From NCBI GenBank assembly GCA_945643635.1, contig CALZFC010000082.1:1298501-1362500 (forward strand): a stretch of DNA of 64,000 bases, written 5' to 3'. The DNA is from Allodiplogaster sudhausi (taxonomy: Eukaryota; Nematoda; Chromadorea; Rhabditida; Diplogasteridae). Of this stretch, positions 49,467-59,480 are shown piece after piece. A program made the translations under genes and the position numbers. Within the stretch, counting starts at the first letter, position 1, and each line of letters opens with the position of its first letter. The notes below the pieces were generated by a model. That model was given only the letters and a program-made list of their open reading frames with translations, was not told the DNA's origin and did no database searches.

Positions 49467-50239
49467 GCTACGCCTCATCGACCTCCACTCCGTGCTCTGG
49501 CGCAATGGTCGAGAATATCGAATTCGTCCGCGATAATAACCCAAGTTGGCTCATGAGCTTTTCGCTCTAGAAAAAGAAAACAAATATTTAAAAAAAAAAT
49601 CATAAGATGCATTCCTTTCCATTAGAATTGTAATTTAGTACTTGATCCTAAACGAAGTATAGAACAGATTAACTAGATAATTTATTTGTCTGTCTAACAA
49701 ATGAAGCTGAATTCTCTGCCATTTATCGCTGGGCAGCTGAAAATTTTTTCTAAACACTTTGTTTATTTAATTGTAATTTTGACGCTTCTGCACAGCTCGC
49801 ATCTACACGAATCCGGATTCGAAGCAGTACGGCTTCCTTACCGGCGACAATCAGTTTCGCAAAAGCGGAGTTCGCTTCCTCACGTGGCCATCCCAAACCT
49901 TTTTTTCAACAAGCACAACTAAAATTCTCAAATAAAAGGATCACCATTGTCTATCCCTGCCTTCCGTGTGATCAGTAGGATCTTTTGTTCACCCTACTTG
50001 AAAAAATAGGTGAAGAACTAGATGGTATACCCAAACCGCGCACGTCTTGCTGATTTCAATTTTGCTTGAAACACTCAAAATAAGAACATAACACAGCGGC
50101 GAAAGTTTTGACTGTCCAATTGAAATATCGAATGATACTTTCTGTATTGAATTCTCATTCAAGATATCCCGTTTTGAGATTTTTTTTTTGTGCAGTCGCA
50201 TCTTCGTTTCGTTTCACTGTATTTAGTAGGTTAATCGTT

Positions 50240-50640
50240 TTTCTGAGATATCATTCGCTCGATCTCTTTTTCTCTAACCACTCTCTCCCTCTGTATTCTC
50301 ACACAATTTGAAATTTCCCTGGCATTCTCTTGGATTGACTCCCTCGCTGACCCGGCAAAGTTTCGCCATCATCACTTAATCCTAGCCTTGCGTTGAAACA
50401 CACAATAAGGCTTTGTAGTATTCCGAAGTTACCGGACCCGGCATTTGTATTTATTATTGTATCCTTATAACCTTCGCGAGGCAGCACCGACAGTTTCTTT
50501 TTCTCTTGCTGTCTGACGTTACTTTCCATCGAACGACTTCATGACAACATTCGCTGAAACCGTCGAACTGGCTAGGCTTTTAGTTGCCCCTCCCCCACCC
50601 CCCCCCCAAGAACCATGCTCCATACATTCAGCTCACCTTT
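50240..50640 (+). repeat. segment duplicated from/at 38640-39020
   Basis: TCTCTTTTTCTCTAACCA, GTTGAAACACACAATAAGG and TTCATGACAACATTCGCTG occur in the same order as at 38640-39020, ending in a C-run (50593-50610 here; 39002-39012 there). It lies between array copies and is evidence of segmental duplication or a dispersed repeat. No intact ORF. Confidence 0.6.
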
Positions 50641-50682
50641 CGGTTGTCGAAAAAGAGGAGGCGCACGCATAGGGAATGTAAT

Positions 50683-50737
50683 TTCAAAGTTTATTCCACA
50701 ATCCGGGCCCAGTCCCTGATTGTGTAATAAACTTTGA
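50683..50737. repeat. 20-bp hairpin
   Basis: TCAAAGTTTATTCCACAATC and, 15 bp later, its complement with one mismatch (GATTGTGTAATAAACTTTGA). The loop has GGGCCC. Function unknown. Confidence 0.6.
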
Positions 50738-51657
50738 ACATGTAACAAAGGAAGTCTCTCCAGTCACGTCATATCTTTACCAGTGTTGTCACATCTTTTC
50801 CGATGTAGATAAATAATTTAATTAATTAATTAACGCAATCCACTCAGCTGGACAATGGCAGCAAGACGCGTTCTGGAAACCACGGCATCGTAATTAGAAG
50901 TAGACCAGAAATTAACGGAGAATTGAAAAGGGGCGAAGTAGTAAGTGGTACACCGTACCCCCCCCCCCACGTCACACCTATTTATTTCACTTTTACATGA
51001 AAAATAAGAGCATGAAATAAAGAGCATAATAAAGTACAAGATTTTCTATTTCGGTGAGTGCGAAATTAATGCAGAAAATTACACTGAATAAAAAAATAAT
51101 TACGAATTCTTACAAAAAATAAAAATCATTTTAAATGGCTTCATTTCGCTTGGCTTCTTTGGCACGCGGACGCTACAGTCGAGGCCAGTGGCTGCAGAGC
51201 AGTGCTGTTTACCTAGAAAATAATGAAGTAGGCAGGGCAAACTCTTGACTGCTCCTTATAAAGAGGTCTAACAAGGAGCCGAGACATAAACTAGATTTAT
51301 CAGAAGGACTTCTGCGGAGCCCGTTCAACATAAACGTAGCGTGAATTCTAACTTTCGGCTAAAACAAAAGCAGTGAGTATGCCTTATAGTTGTGTTTGAT
51401 CTTATGAATTCTTTTTTCCATGATCTTTTGGGCATCACAGAAAAGCTAGATGGTAGCAATTAAACATTTGAACGACGTTTTGTTCTTCTCCAAAAAGGAA
51501 GACACGTATTGACAGCAAAGTGATATCAAGGAGGAACAAGAAGCGAGGAAGGCACTACTTTGATTGCCTACAACTGCTTTAATGGCTGCTCTTGCACGTA
51601 GATACATATATAAACATATGTATGTGCATATATAGAGGCAGAAATCAGTCGCAGAGA

Positions 51658-54341
51658 ATGACGAAATCCAGAAGCGGCCACCACTTGCTTCCTTGCATTC
51701 TGCTTTCTCTTTGCTACATTTCAAGCGTGCTTGGACAACTTGAATTTTGTCGAGGTTTGATCGAAGTCCCTTCGGAAGATAATTTGACATGTGGATAGCT
51801 TTCGTTGTATATTCTTGCAAGTCATGAATCATAATAATTGCACAAGCAAAGAAAAGAAGTATTTTTTATTTATTTTAATTTTAATAGCTTCAGCAACTTG
51901 CACTAAGACAAAAGAGGTATGCGACGCTGACTGGATTCGCTCCGCACCATCGTGGGGACGAGATTACGATGCATGCCAGGTTTTCCTATGCGACCCTGTG
52001 TCACGAGTTCTTTCAGTGCAGCAAATCAATCGGAGTTATTCATTCATACATCACAGATATGACAGCCCATGGTATATTTTCTCGCCTTGCGAGACTAACA
52101 GTTTATCAAGTTATAAATAAGCAAATAATTTATTCATTTATATTTAAGTTAATAAACAAAAACTAAAGTCACAGATCGCTTCTCTAGGTCACTACTCCAT
52201 CGACCACAGCGAAACTCACCACAACAGTACGTTGACTTGTTATTCAGACGCGTTTTGCGAGATAATCAAAAGAATCCAATGCGGCCGTTTACCCAGTGAA
52301 AATCGACCAGCTTGGATATTGTTAACATTTTCCTTATATACACTTTCTAGTTTGATGAGTCGATTGGCCCAAGTCTAGGAATCGGTAACAGAGCAGACTC
52401 GGCAATTCGAACCTGCAATATGTACCATGCAACAAAAAAACAACAGTAAAAATATCAAAAATAAAAAATTTTATAGACTTTAAAATGTGGGCGAACTCGG
52501 ACAAAGTACTCCTCATATTACCAGAATAAAACCTACACATTTCAATAGAGCATCAAATGAACTTTCAAATATACTACTTTGCAGAGGAAACTAAGGATGT
52601 CTTTAATGTTTACGAAGTTTTCGAATCGATTATCCGGTGTTTTTTAAGCTGTGCGGTAAACGCAGACGTACATACTAGCCGCCACACAGTGCAGCGAGTC
52701 CCATATTTTAAGCCTTCGTATGAAACGAAAACTTTTCTTACGAAGGCAGAAAATATGGGGCTCTCCACGCTGGCTATTATGTACGTTTTCCCATTCCTAG
52801 ACCACGCAAATTGATTAAGCATATATAAGGAAAAAATTAAACAAAATTCACTTTTGGTCGATTTATATACTTGCAAATCGCTTCATATGTTGCATGCGTA
52901 CCAGGCAAGACGATATGAGAATCCGTTTGCGAAGCTTCTGCGGTTCGACCATAATTATCCCAATGGGATTGGCGCCTCTCACTTCTACACTCTCGACCCG
53001 AACGACCCTACTCGAATCGCTAATGCATACACAGTTGATGAAACTGGAAGTTCGTTATCATGCCTTCAAAAAGTGGGCCATCCATGGCAAAAATTTGCCC
53101 CCCTCCCTTCGGACTCGGTACAAAATTACCGCCTGACCTAGCCATTTCCATCGGAGCATAACCATAGTTGTTTCTAATTTTTTTTCACAGTTGCTGACAA
53201 TTTCGTTTTTGTAAATCAAGGACGGCATCAGCGAACGAACATCTGAAGAATTCTGCCCCCCCCCAGATTTTATTTCTCTTCTACACGCACTATTTCGCAT
53301 GATCTCTCAACGTTTCAGTACTTTAAAAAAGCAAAAAAGGAGACCCTGGTTTAAAAAAAAGCGTAATTCGTGTCATTTTTCCGAACCATTCTAGCTGTCT
53401 CTCTAAATGAAATATGCTCAAGATCAGTCAAAAAGGCGCGAACTCAGACATGAGTTTTCGGCTCGTTTAAAGGAATTTTTATTGATATAATTTTTAGACT
53501 TTGATTTCACTGGCTTCGCCGTGAAGCCCGGCACGCTTGATTCGGCGCGATTCTACTGTCCCAAATTTGATCAGTGCGCCGTTACCATATGCCGTCGTCA
53601 GGAATACGGCAGTCATCCGTGGGGACCGTGGTCTAGGCTCGTCTTGAAATCTAACATTGCAACGTGCGACAGCGGACATGAAGTAATTTTTTATTTGTTT
53701 ATTTATTTATTTTTTACAATTATGTTCATATTAATTTTGTTTGGCTGATTTTACCTAATATTACATAGCTATTTTGTTTTCTAGTTACATTCATTCATGT
53801 ATTCTACTAAATTGCAATTGTTTCCAGCATAAATTTTAAGAATTAAAAATGAAAACACAAAGTTGCAAAGATGACGTTTCTTTCATCGTTTATAGCTCGT
53901 TGGCTACGCCTCGTCAGCATACGTTCCGTGTTGTGGCGCAACGGTCATGAATATCGAATTCGTCCGCGATTTGCTTCCAAGTTGGCTCTGAGCATATCGC
54001 TCTTAAAAACTGAAACAACTAACAAAAACCTATATAATGTGCTCTTTTTCCTAAACAAAGCATAGAAATGGTTCAATGTAACTGTACGATTTATTTGTCT
54101 GAGACATGAGTGATTACTCACAATCAGCAATTTATGATGGGCGGTGGAAATTTTTAATCGAGTTAACATGTTAATTTAAATGTAATTTTGACGCTCTTGC
54201 ACAGCTCGCATCTACACGAATCCGGGCACTCAGCAGTACGGCTTCCTTGACTACAAGGGCACTCAATTTCACCAAAGCGAGTTCGCTTCCTCACGTGGAA
54301 ATCCGCAGCCTTTCCGCCAGCGACTCCGACTCCAGCTGTAG
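51658..54341 (+). pseudogene. array copy 5: signal peptide, Cys/Trp exon, Thr linker, C-terminal domain, frameshifted last exon
   Basis: e1 51658-51754 (MTKSRSGHHLLPCILL, cleavage near VLGQ), e2 51894-51979 (ATCTKTKEVCDADW), linker 52188-52226 (VTTPSTTAKLTTT, 39 nt), e3 52905-53049 (ENPFAKLLRFDHNYP, FYTLDPNDPTRI), e4 53498-53682 (FAVKPGTLDSARFYC, PWGPWSRLVLK), e5 53896-53980 (PCCGATVMNIEF region), e6 from 54205 (RIYTNPGTQQYGFLDY). Exon lengths and phases match copy 2. e6 lost one G in the conserved AGCGGAGTT (here AGCGAGTT), so the tail is read out of frame to a stop at 54339-54341. Past the shift the correct frame would continue into a Thr/Pro stretch and a GTACGT donor, hinting at more exons once present. 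Confidence 0.55.
52660..52789. mobile_element. small inverted-repeat element in copy 5 intron
   Basis: Arms ACGTACATACTAGCCGCC...TTTTAAGCCTTCGTA (52667-52721) and its near complement (52739-52789) surround a short spacer. One arm-like segment also occurs at 33350-33400 in the equivalent intron of copy 2. Non-coding. Confidence 0.6.
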
Positions 54342-54470
54342 TACGTCTTCATGAAAGAACAAAATTTTTTTTTGATTTCATCGTTATTACAATTTTCTTT
54401 TTAAAGAATTTTTAAACTTAAAAAAATGTGCTGAAAAATAGTTATAATTTTTTAAATAAAATAGTCTTAA

Positions 54471-54870
54471 AGGAGCTTGAAAGTCGCTAACTCCTAACAC
54501 GAAATGCCTGATCTTTTATGAGCAATGGCAATTTGCCAAGATCCTTGCTCTCGTAAAGCAAGCGTTTGTTTGAACAAATTTAAAATGGCGGTTTATATTT
54601 CACGGCCAATGGAACCATCTTTCACAATCGCTGGTCAACCTATCTTCCGACAAACCATTTAGACCATAATTTAGTTGGCGACAAATGTTAAATTTAGAGT
54701 TTTGTGAAACACACTAATATTTCCTTGGGATCAGGCGACGCTTTTCAGATAGAAAATACTCCTTTAACTTTTAGTTTAGTGAATTGACTCTTTCCTGATG
54801 CATTCGCAGCTCAATCAGGACACATTCACGTAATCATACTAATAGAGAAAATTTTGAGTTTTCGCCTCCT
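54471..54870. mobile_element. TTAA-flanked MITE, AGGAG termini
   Basis: TTAA at 54467-54470 and 54871-54874; termini AGGAGCTTGAAAG and (reverse complement of the right end) AGGAGGCGAAAAC. 400 bp, AT-rich, no ORF. Same class as 45399-45823. Confidence 0.6.
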
Positions 54871-55231
54871 TTAAGTCTGCGAACAGAGCGCAGAGATTGC
54901 GAGTCGTACGTTTGGTATGGTTCAGTGTATTTCTTTTGCTTCAACGAGTTTGTAAAAGACAGCCGCGTGCAGACTTCTAGTAGCCGTTGCTGGTAACGGA
55001 TATAAAGAATGGATTTTACGTACTTTCGGACTTCAGTGGGATAAATAGAGCTCCCCCTATCCGCAACGCTATCCATGAACCATATCCGAAGAACAGCCCG
55101 TTGTTTGCTTCCATAGTCCAAAATGTTGCATATGCGGAACACAGTTATATTCCATCCTGTGAATGTGACGGAACTTGGGTTGATTAAATCCGTCGAATAT
55201 ATTAAACAATATCGAATTTACTTCGAACGAA

Positions 55232-55322
55232 GCTCCTACAGTACGCTACGCTCCTTCTGTCGCCTACCATAATTCCCGTTTGGATTCCCACTCTCTCAGA
55301 GGCTCGCTCAACAACAAACGTA
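55232..55322 (-). repeat. split repeat B2
   Basis: 91 bp, GCTCCTACAGTACGCTACG to CAACAACAAACGTA on the plus strand. It matches 57030-57120 at all but one position. Confidence 0.92.
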
Positions 55323-55827
55323 CAAACGTCGCCTTTATTGCGTGTCCGTAACAATCGTGCTCACTAGCACCACTCGAATAACTGATGTCGACACAAAACA
55401 CAGTATTCACCAGATACATACATACATCTTACAAGGACTGCTTGCCAGAACCTCCCGTGGGCCTAAGGCATGTTAAACGTCAAGAACACAAATGTGTACA
55501 CATGGATATACGAATGCACAAAATATGTCCAAAAACCACTATACCGTAAACAAAGAAGCATGGCCCTTCAGACCGGCATATATTTACATCAATAGGAATA
55601 GGCATATGTATACATATATACATATATGCATGCCGCTACGAATGCATCACGAAGCGAACCGTAACATATTATGGATAAACCCCGCACCACCTGCTTTGCG
55701 GCAACCAAGGAGATCGAATTCTGAAATCCTTGTGCTTTACCTGTGGCTAAAACAAAACTAACCCTTTTCCCTGGGACTCTAGTATTCTGCGAAAGATAAA
55801 GGTAACAAAAAACCTCCTCCGTGACTC

Positions 55828-56836
55828 TTATAGCGGAAGGGCCCCTCCCTGGGCCGGCAACGAGTCTCTAATATATGGCTGCATGCCACCTACGGAGCGC
55901 CACCTCCCGCGGATGCGTACCTGCTCTAGGGCCGCCCCTGACCCAATTGACACCGCCGCACCGCCCACTCTGAGCTGGTGTGGAGTGATCCGCGCAATGT
56001 TCGCATCTGCACACGCCCGGGCCAATTCCTTCCGCATTGTGGACGTCGTGAGCGGCCGACCCGTGCTCCTGCTCGCGAACATGAATGCTTCAGCCTGATT
56101 AGGAAGCCAACTCATATGCAACTCAAACAGCTTTCTACCGCAAGAACCTGGCCCCGCCATAACCCTAGTGACTCTACCCTCTTTCAGCTGGTCGTTTTTT
56201 GCCTTACGGATCCGAATGGCGATGACATCGCCTTCCTCCGTGATGTCCTTCCTCTGCAGTGCGACCGCTTCCGACACCCGAAGGAGGGCAGCCATGGCCA
56301 GCGCAGCAAATATCCCGATGCGGATGTCTTCTTGCGGCTTCCTGAGCGCCCACGCGATCAGCTTGTCAACTTCCGCCCTCTCCGCCGCTGAATGATGACG
56401 CACCGCCTGCTGCCTCTGCGCCGCTGCCCGTGCCTAAGCAACCTCATTTTTTCTCCGCTATGCCACCCATCACCCCTCCAACCATGGAAACCACCGTTCC
56501 TTCCTTCTCGGGATCCATTGCCTGCCCGGTGGCCGACTTGAATGCCGCCACTGCGGTAGTCAGTGTCGCTGCCGAAGCGCCGTCCGCATACTTGCGCGCT
56601 ACATACGCGCACAAAGCCAGCGGGCGGTTTGGGTTTAGGCCAATGCTGCGGCTGAACTTGATCCGGGCTCGCTCACTCTGCTCGTACATCTCTCGCGTAC
56701 TGGCTGCCAGGGATCTTTCCGCCGCGTGCCAAATTGCTCCTTGTAGGTCGGAAGGAAGCTCGTTGATGCCCTCCGATAGAAACCTCTTCCTCGGGCCTGT
56801 CATAAATACCGTACTCTTAGGCAGGGAACCATACAA
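55828..56836 (-). pseudogene. tyrosine recombinase of the PAT-like element, in two frames
   Basis: The N-terminal part (56836-56444) has the SAM-like core-binding segment (AAERSLAASTREMYEQSE, LALCAYVARKYADG). The C-terminal catalytic part (about 56403-55828) shows the first Arg (AALLRVSEAVALQ), the H-x-x-R box (ITPHQLRVGGAAVS), the Gly-Arg-Trp box (IRGRWRSVGG) and the nucleophile Tyr (MQPYIRDS). The two parts are separated by a stop after AEKK and a shift to another frame that itself has a TAG near 56433, so at least one lesion or a short unseen intron lies at about 56430-56450. All catalytic residues are present. Confidence 0.8.
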
Positions 56837-56876
56837 ACCGCTTCGCGCTACTGCCCTCGGGCCGGGATTGGGTGGG

Positions 56877-57022
56877 CACCAAACCGTCTCTCACGGACAC
56901 AATGGCGTAGAATGACACAATCCGCTCTCTCTCCCCCTTTTCTCCTCCCCGTGACCCCGTGACCCTAACCGCAACGCGACCGCGCTCGCCTCTGAGAGAG
57001 AGCGTACCTCCAAACGCCCAAT
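56877..57022 (-). repeat. split repeat A2 (internal)
   Basis: CACCAAACCGTCTCTCACGG ... CAAACGCCCAAT, matching 60071-60215 with a few differences. It adjoins B1 across a 7-bp spacer (TATGGTG). Confidence 0.9.
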
Positions 57023-57029
57023 TATGGTG

Positions 57030-57120
57030 GCTCCTACAGTACGCTACGCTCCTTCCGTCGCCTACCATAATTCCCGTTTGGATTCCCACTCTCTCAGAGG
57101 CTCGCTCAACAACAAACGTA
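57030..57120 (-). repeat. split repeat B1 (internal)
   Basis: 91-bp copy of B2, lying directly downstream of the RT-RNase H ORF on the minus strand. Confidence 0.9.
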
Positions 57121-57284
57121 GAACCTGGGTAAAGGCGGTTATTCTCGATAGCTGAATTAGCACCGACTAAAGTCACAGAATAAGAAAACGAATTCCGTCC
57201 TAGCCAACGGCGCACCGAAAGGTCCCTCTACAAACGAGCTTGGAATACAGATATCCGCCCCCTTCCCAAACAGAAGAGCATCCC

Positions 57285-59480
57285 TTACAAATGGCGCCCA
57301 CCCGCTAGCACTGCAAAGTCTCGGGAACCAGCTTGCAGAACTCCAAAGGGAACACCCAAGATACATTTTACCTTGAAATGCCTGGCAAAAGCTAGGGTTT
57401 TGGACACCAGGGACGGAGGTGGCACCAACCAGAGAAGAGTCTTGGCGGCCCACACATCTCGGTGGACGAAGGCATCCGCTCCTGCTGTCCCCGGGCACCA
57501 CCTTCTGGAACAGAAACGCTCACATTTCGCAGTCCTGTCATCCGCAAACAAGTCCCAAAGAGGCTCTCCCCAATTCCTGGAACAAATCTCAAAAATTCTC
57601 GTTTGGATGCCCCAGTCATCAAAGTCAACATCTCTGCTAGCCTCGTCTGCTTCCCAATTGCAGTCCCTTGCCAGCCAAATGAAACCCCTATGACAGTTAA
57701 GTTTTCGCAATACACTATCCACCTTGAGCGCCACATTGTGTAAATGCGGTTTAAGACTTCCTCTCTTCAAAATTCTTACCGCTGACTGGCTGTCTGAAAA
57801 AACTGTGACTGCTCTACCCTTGACTTCCCCTGCAAAACTAAGAACTGCAAACAGGACCGCCAATAATTCCCGTAAAGTGCTAGATTCTGAACGCTCCATG
57901 TCATTCAAATTCCTGGAAGCCGCTTTGGAGGTGCCAGCACATCTAAACACCGCCCCTACCGCAACCTCCGATGCATCACATTCCAAAGCACATTCACTAT
58001 GGAAAAGATTCATAGCCGTTTCCCTAAACGGGCCCCGGGAAAACCTTCTTAACCAGAATGATACTTCTTTGCTCTCACCTGTCGACAACGCCAGCCTCCT
58101 GCTCCGCGGCACTCCCGCTCTTACTTGACTCGCCACTGCCGTTGCCAGGCATCTCGACTGCATCACTGCTTCGTCCCCTAAGACGATATGGCACGAATTG
58201 ATTGTTCCGAGCAATCGCTCTCTGTCATAAACTGAGGGGAGGCTCGTCAGCCTTACTGGGACTTGCACTCCTGCCCACCTACCCTGTCTGATACTCACTT
58301 CTTCCATCCCACCCCGCCTCTGCGTCCGATGTTTATTCTCAGTAACAAGGGCGGGCCCGTGCCCCCCTGGTGGCTGACCACCGTCCATCGCGTCCGCTGA
58401 CAAAGGTGGCTGGCCACCTGGTGGCTGACCACCTTCTTCCGTCCCCCTCTCTCGCCTCCTCTGATACCTTGCCAAACGATCCCGAGACTGCCCTTTCTCT
58501 CTCCCACTCTCTCTCAACTTTCGTACCCTCTCTAAAGCCTTCTCACACCTCTCCCGGGAAATGAACACTCTACCCTGGCCCAGGTCCAACTCAAAACCCA
58601 GCCATCTCCCAACGGGTGCCGGAGTCCAAAATGTCTTCTTCGCTGAAACATAGACCCCAGCCCTGGCCAGGTCACCCCTTACCGTCTCCACGGAAGCCTC
58701 ACACTCCTCTCGTGTTCTGCCGAGAATAATGCCATCATCGAGATATAGGCAGCACACAATCCCCTTCGCCCTCCATGAACGGACTAAACAACGAAACACT
58801 TTTGTGAAAACAAACGGGGCGGGGCTGAGGCCAAACGGAAAAGCTGCAAACACAAACCACTGCATCTCCCCTTCACTGTCATCTATGCCGAAGCCCAAGA
58901 ACTGTCTATCCTCCTCCCAAACGGCCAAATGATGGTAGCCTGTTTCGAAATCAAACGTGGCCATAAACTCCATACCCTCTAATTCATGCCAAATAGTGGA
59001 AAGATCCTCGTACTTAAAATTGGTCTTATGCAAGTACTTGTTAAGGTCGCTATGGTCATGAATAAGGCGTTGCTTAGTACCTGACGTGACCACCGCCAAT
59101 GGGGACACCACTGCTGGCCTCTTCGCCACTCGCTTTAACGCTCCCGTTGACAGCCACTTGCCGACCTCTTTCTTCACAAACGCAATTTCTCTCCTCGCTG
59201 ACTGCCTATTGCCTGAATACGGCACGTTAATGTCCTCCCTTCTGACACAGAAATTCAACCTGTAACCGTACTTGATAACATTAACAGCAAAACCACTCGC
59301 TCCAATACTCTCCCAAAAAGCAACCTTCTCTCTCATACTCTCAAAAGCCACTTTCCTCTCCAAACCTGTTTCCTCCCCGATTGGCAGGGCAGTCCGCTCT
59401 GATATGGCCATACTGGTTGCAGCCATAGCATAGAGGGCCCTCCCTGAACCGCCTGCCACCGTAGTCGGGCCTGCCACCAT
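57285..59480 (-). CDS. reverse transcriptase-RNase H of the PAT-like element
   Basis: An open frame of 731 residues overlapping the gag frame by about 140 bp. RT blocks: TKQRLIHDHSDLNKYL, MATFDFETGYHHLAV, FGLSPAPFVFTK, and the catalytic YLDDGIILG. RNase H residues: ECDASEVAVGAVF (Asp), STLRELLAVL (Glu), VFSDSQSAV (Asp) and DEASRDVD (Asp). A Gly/Gln/Pro-rich repeat (GGQPPGGQPP) lies between the two domains, at a junction where the DNA is locally reiterated. The ORF looks intact. Confidence 0.88.
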   Translation of the reverse strand: MVAGPTTVAGGSGRALYAMAATSMAISERTALPIGEETGLERKVAFESMREKVAFWESIGASGFAVNVIKYGYRLNFCVRREDINVPYSGNRQSARREIAFVKKEVGKWLSTGALKRVAKRPAVVSPLAVVTSGTKQRLIHDHSDLNKYLHKTNFKYEDLSTIWHELEGMEFMATFDFETGYHHLAVWEEDRQFLGFGIDDSEGEMQWFVFAAFPFGLSPAPFVFTKVFRCLVRSWRAKGIVCCLYLDDGIILGRTREECEASVETVRGDLARAGVYVSAKKTFWTPAPVGRWLGFELDLGQGRVFISRERCEKALERVRKLRESGREKGQSRDRLARYQRRRERGTEEGGQPPGGQPPLSADAMDGGQPPGGHGPALVTENKHRTQRRGGMEEVSIRQGRWAGVQVPVRLTSLPSVYDRERLLGTINSCHIVLGDEAVMQSRCLATAVASQVRAGVPRSRRLALSTGESKEVSFWLRRFSRGPFRETAMNLFHSECALECDASEVAVGAVFRCAGTSKAASRNLNDMERSESSTLRELLAVLFAVLSFAGEVKGRAVTVFSDSQSAVRILKRGSLKPHLHNVALKVDSVLRKLNCHRGFIWLARDCNWEADEASRDVDFDDWGIQTRIFEICSRNWGEPLWDLFADDRTAKCERFCSRRWCPGTAGADAFVHRDVWAAKTLLWLVPPPSLVSKTLAFARHFKVKCILGVPFGVLQAGSRDFAVLAGGRHL

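Larger units (their letters stand above)
38118..49935 (+). pseudogene. array copy 4: PAN-like version of the secreted family, split by several mobile elements
   Basis: e1 at 38118 (MAESRNGSHFLLRILL) is frameshifted in its hydrophobic part. e2 38324-38402 (CTKTCEVCGVDW) is 7 nt shorter than in copies 2 and 5. PAN-like and Ser/Thr exons follow (39531-40399). A Thr-rich linker ends at 44607 (TTTTPATTTTTP). e3 44855-44975 (NPFVKVLRFGHSY). e4 45860-45981 lacks 63 nt in frame, removing the CRR...GPW segment. e5 is cut by a hAT element (46185-46199 and 49475-49544). e6 49796-49935 runs to a later stop than usual. Linking all pieces as one ancestral gene is inference from order, strand and phase. Confidence 0.5.

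Noticed and set aside
49128..49544. Gly/Pro/Arg-rich ORFs across the GC arrays (also 46171-46440 and 13598-13898)
   Set aside because: Shadows of the GGGCCCGG repeat; all frames are open because the repeat has no stop codons.
52351..52384. Possible extra exon FDESIGPSLGIG in copy 5 (similar sequence near 32690 in copy 2)
   Set aside because: It would break the otherwise perfect linker-to-e3 phase; probably conserved intron sequence from duplication.
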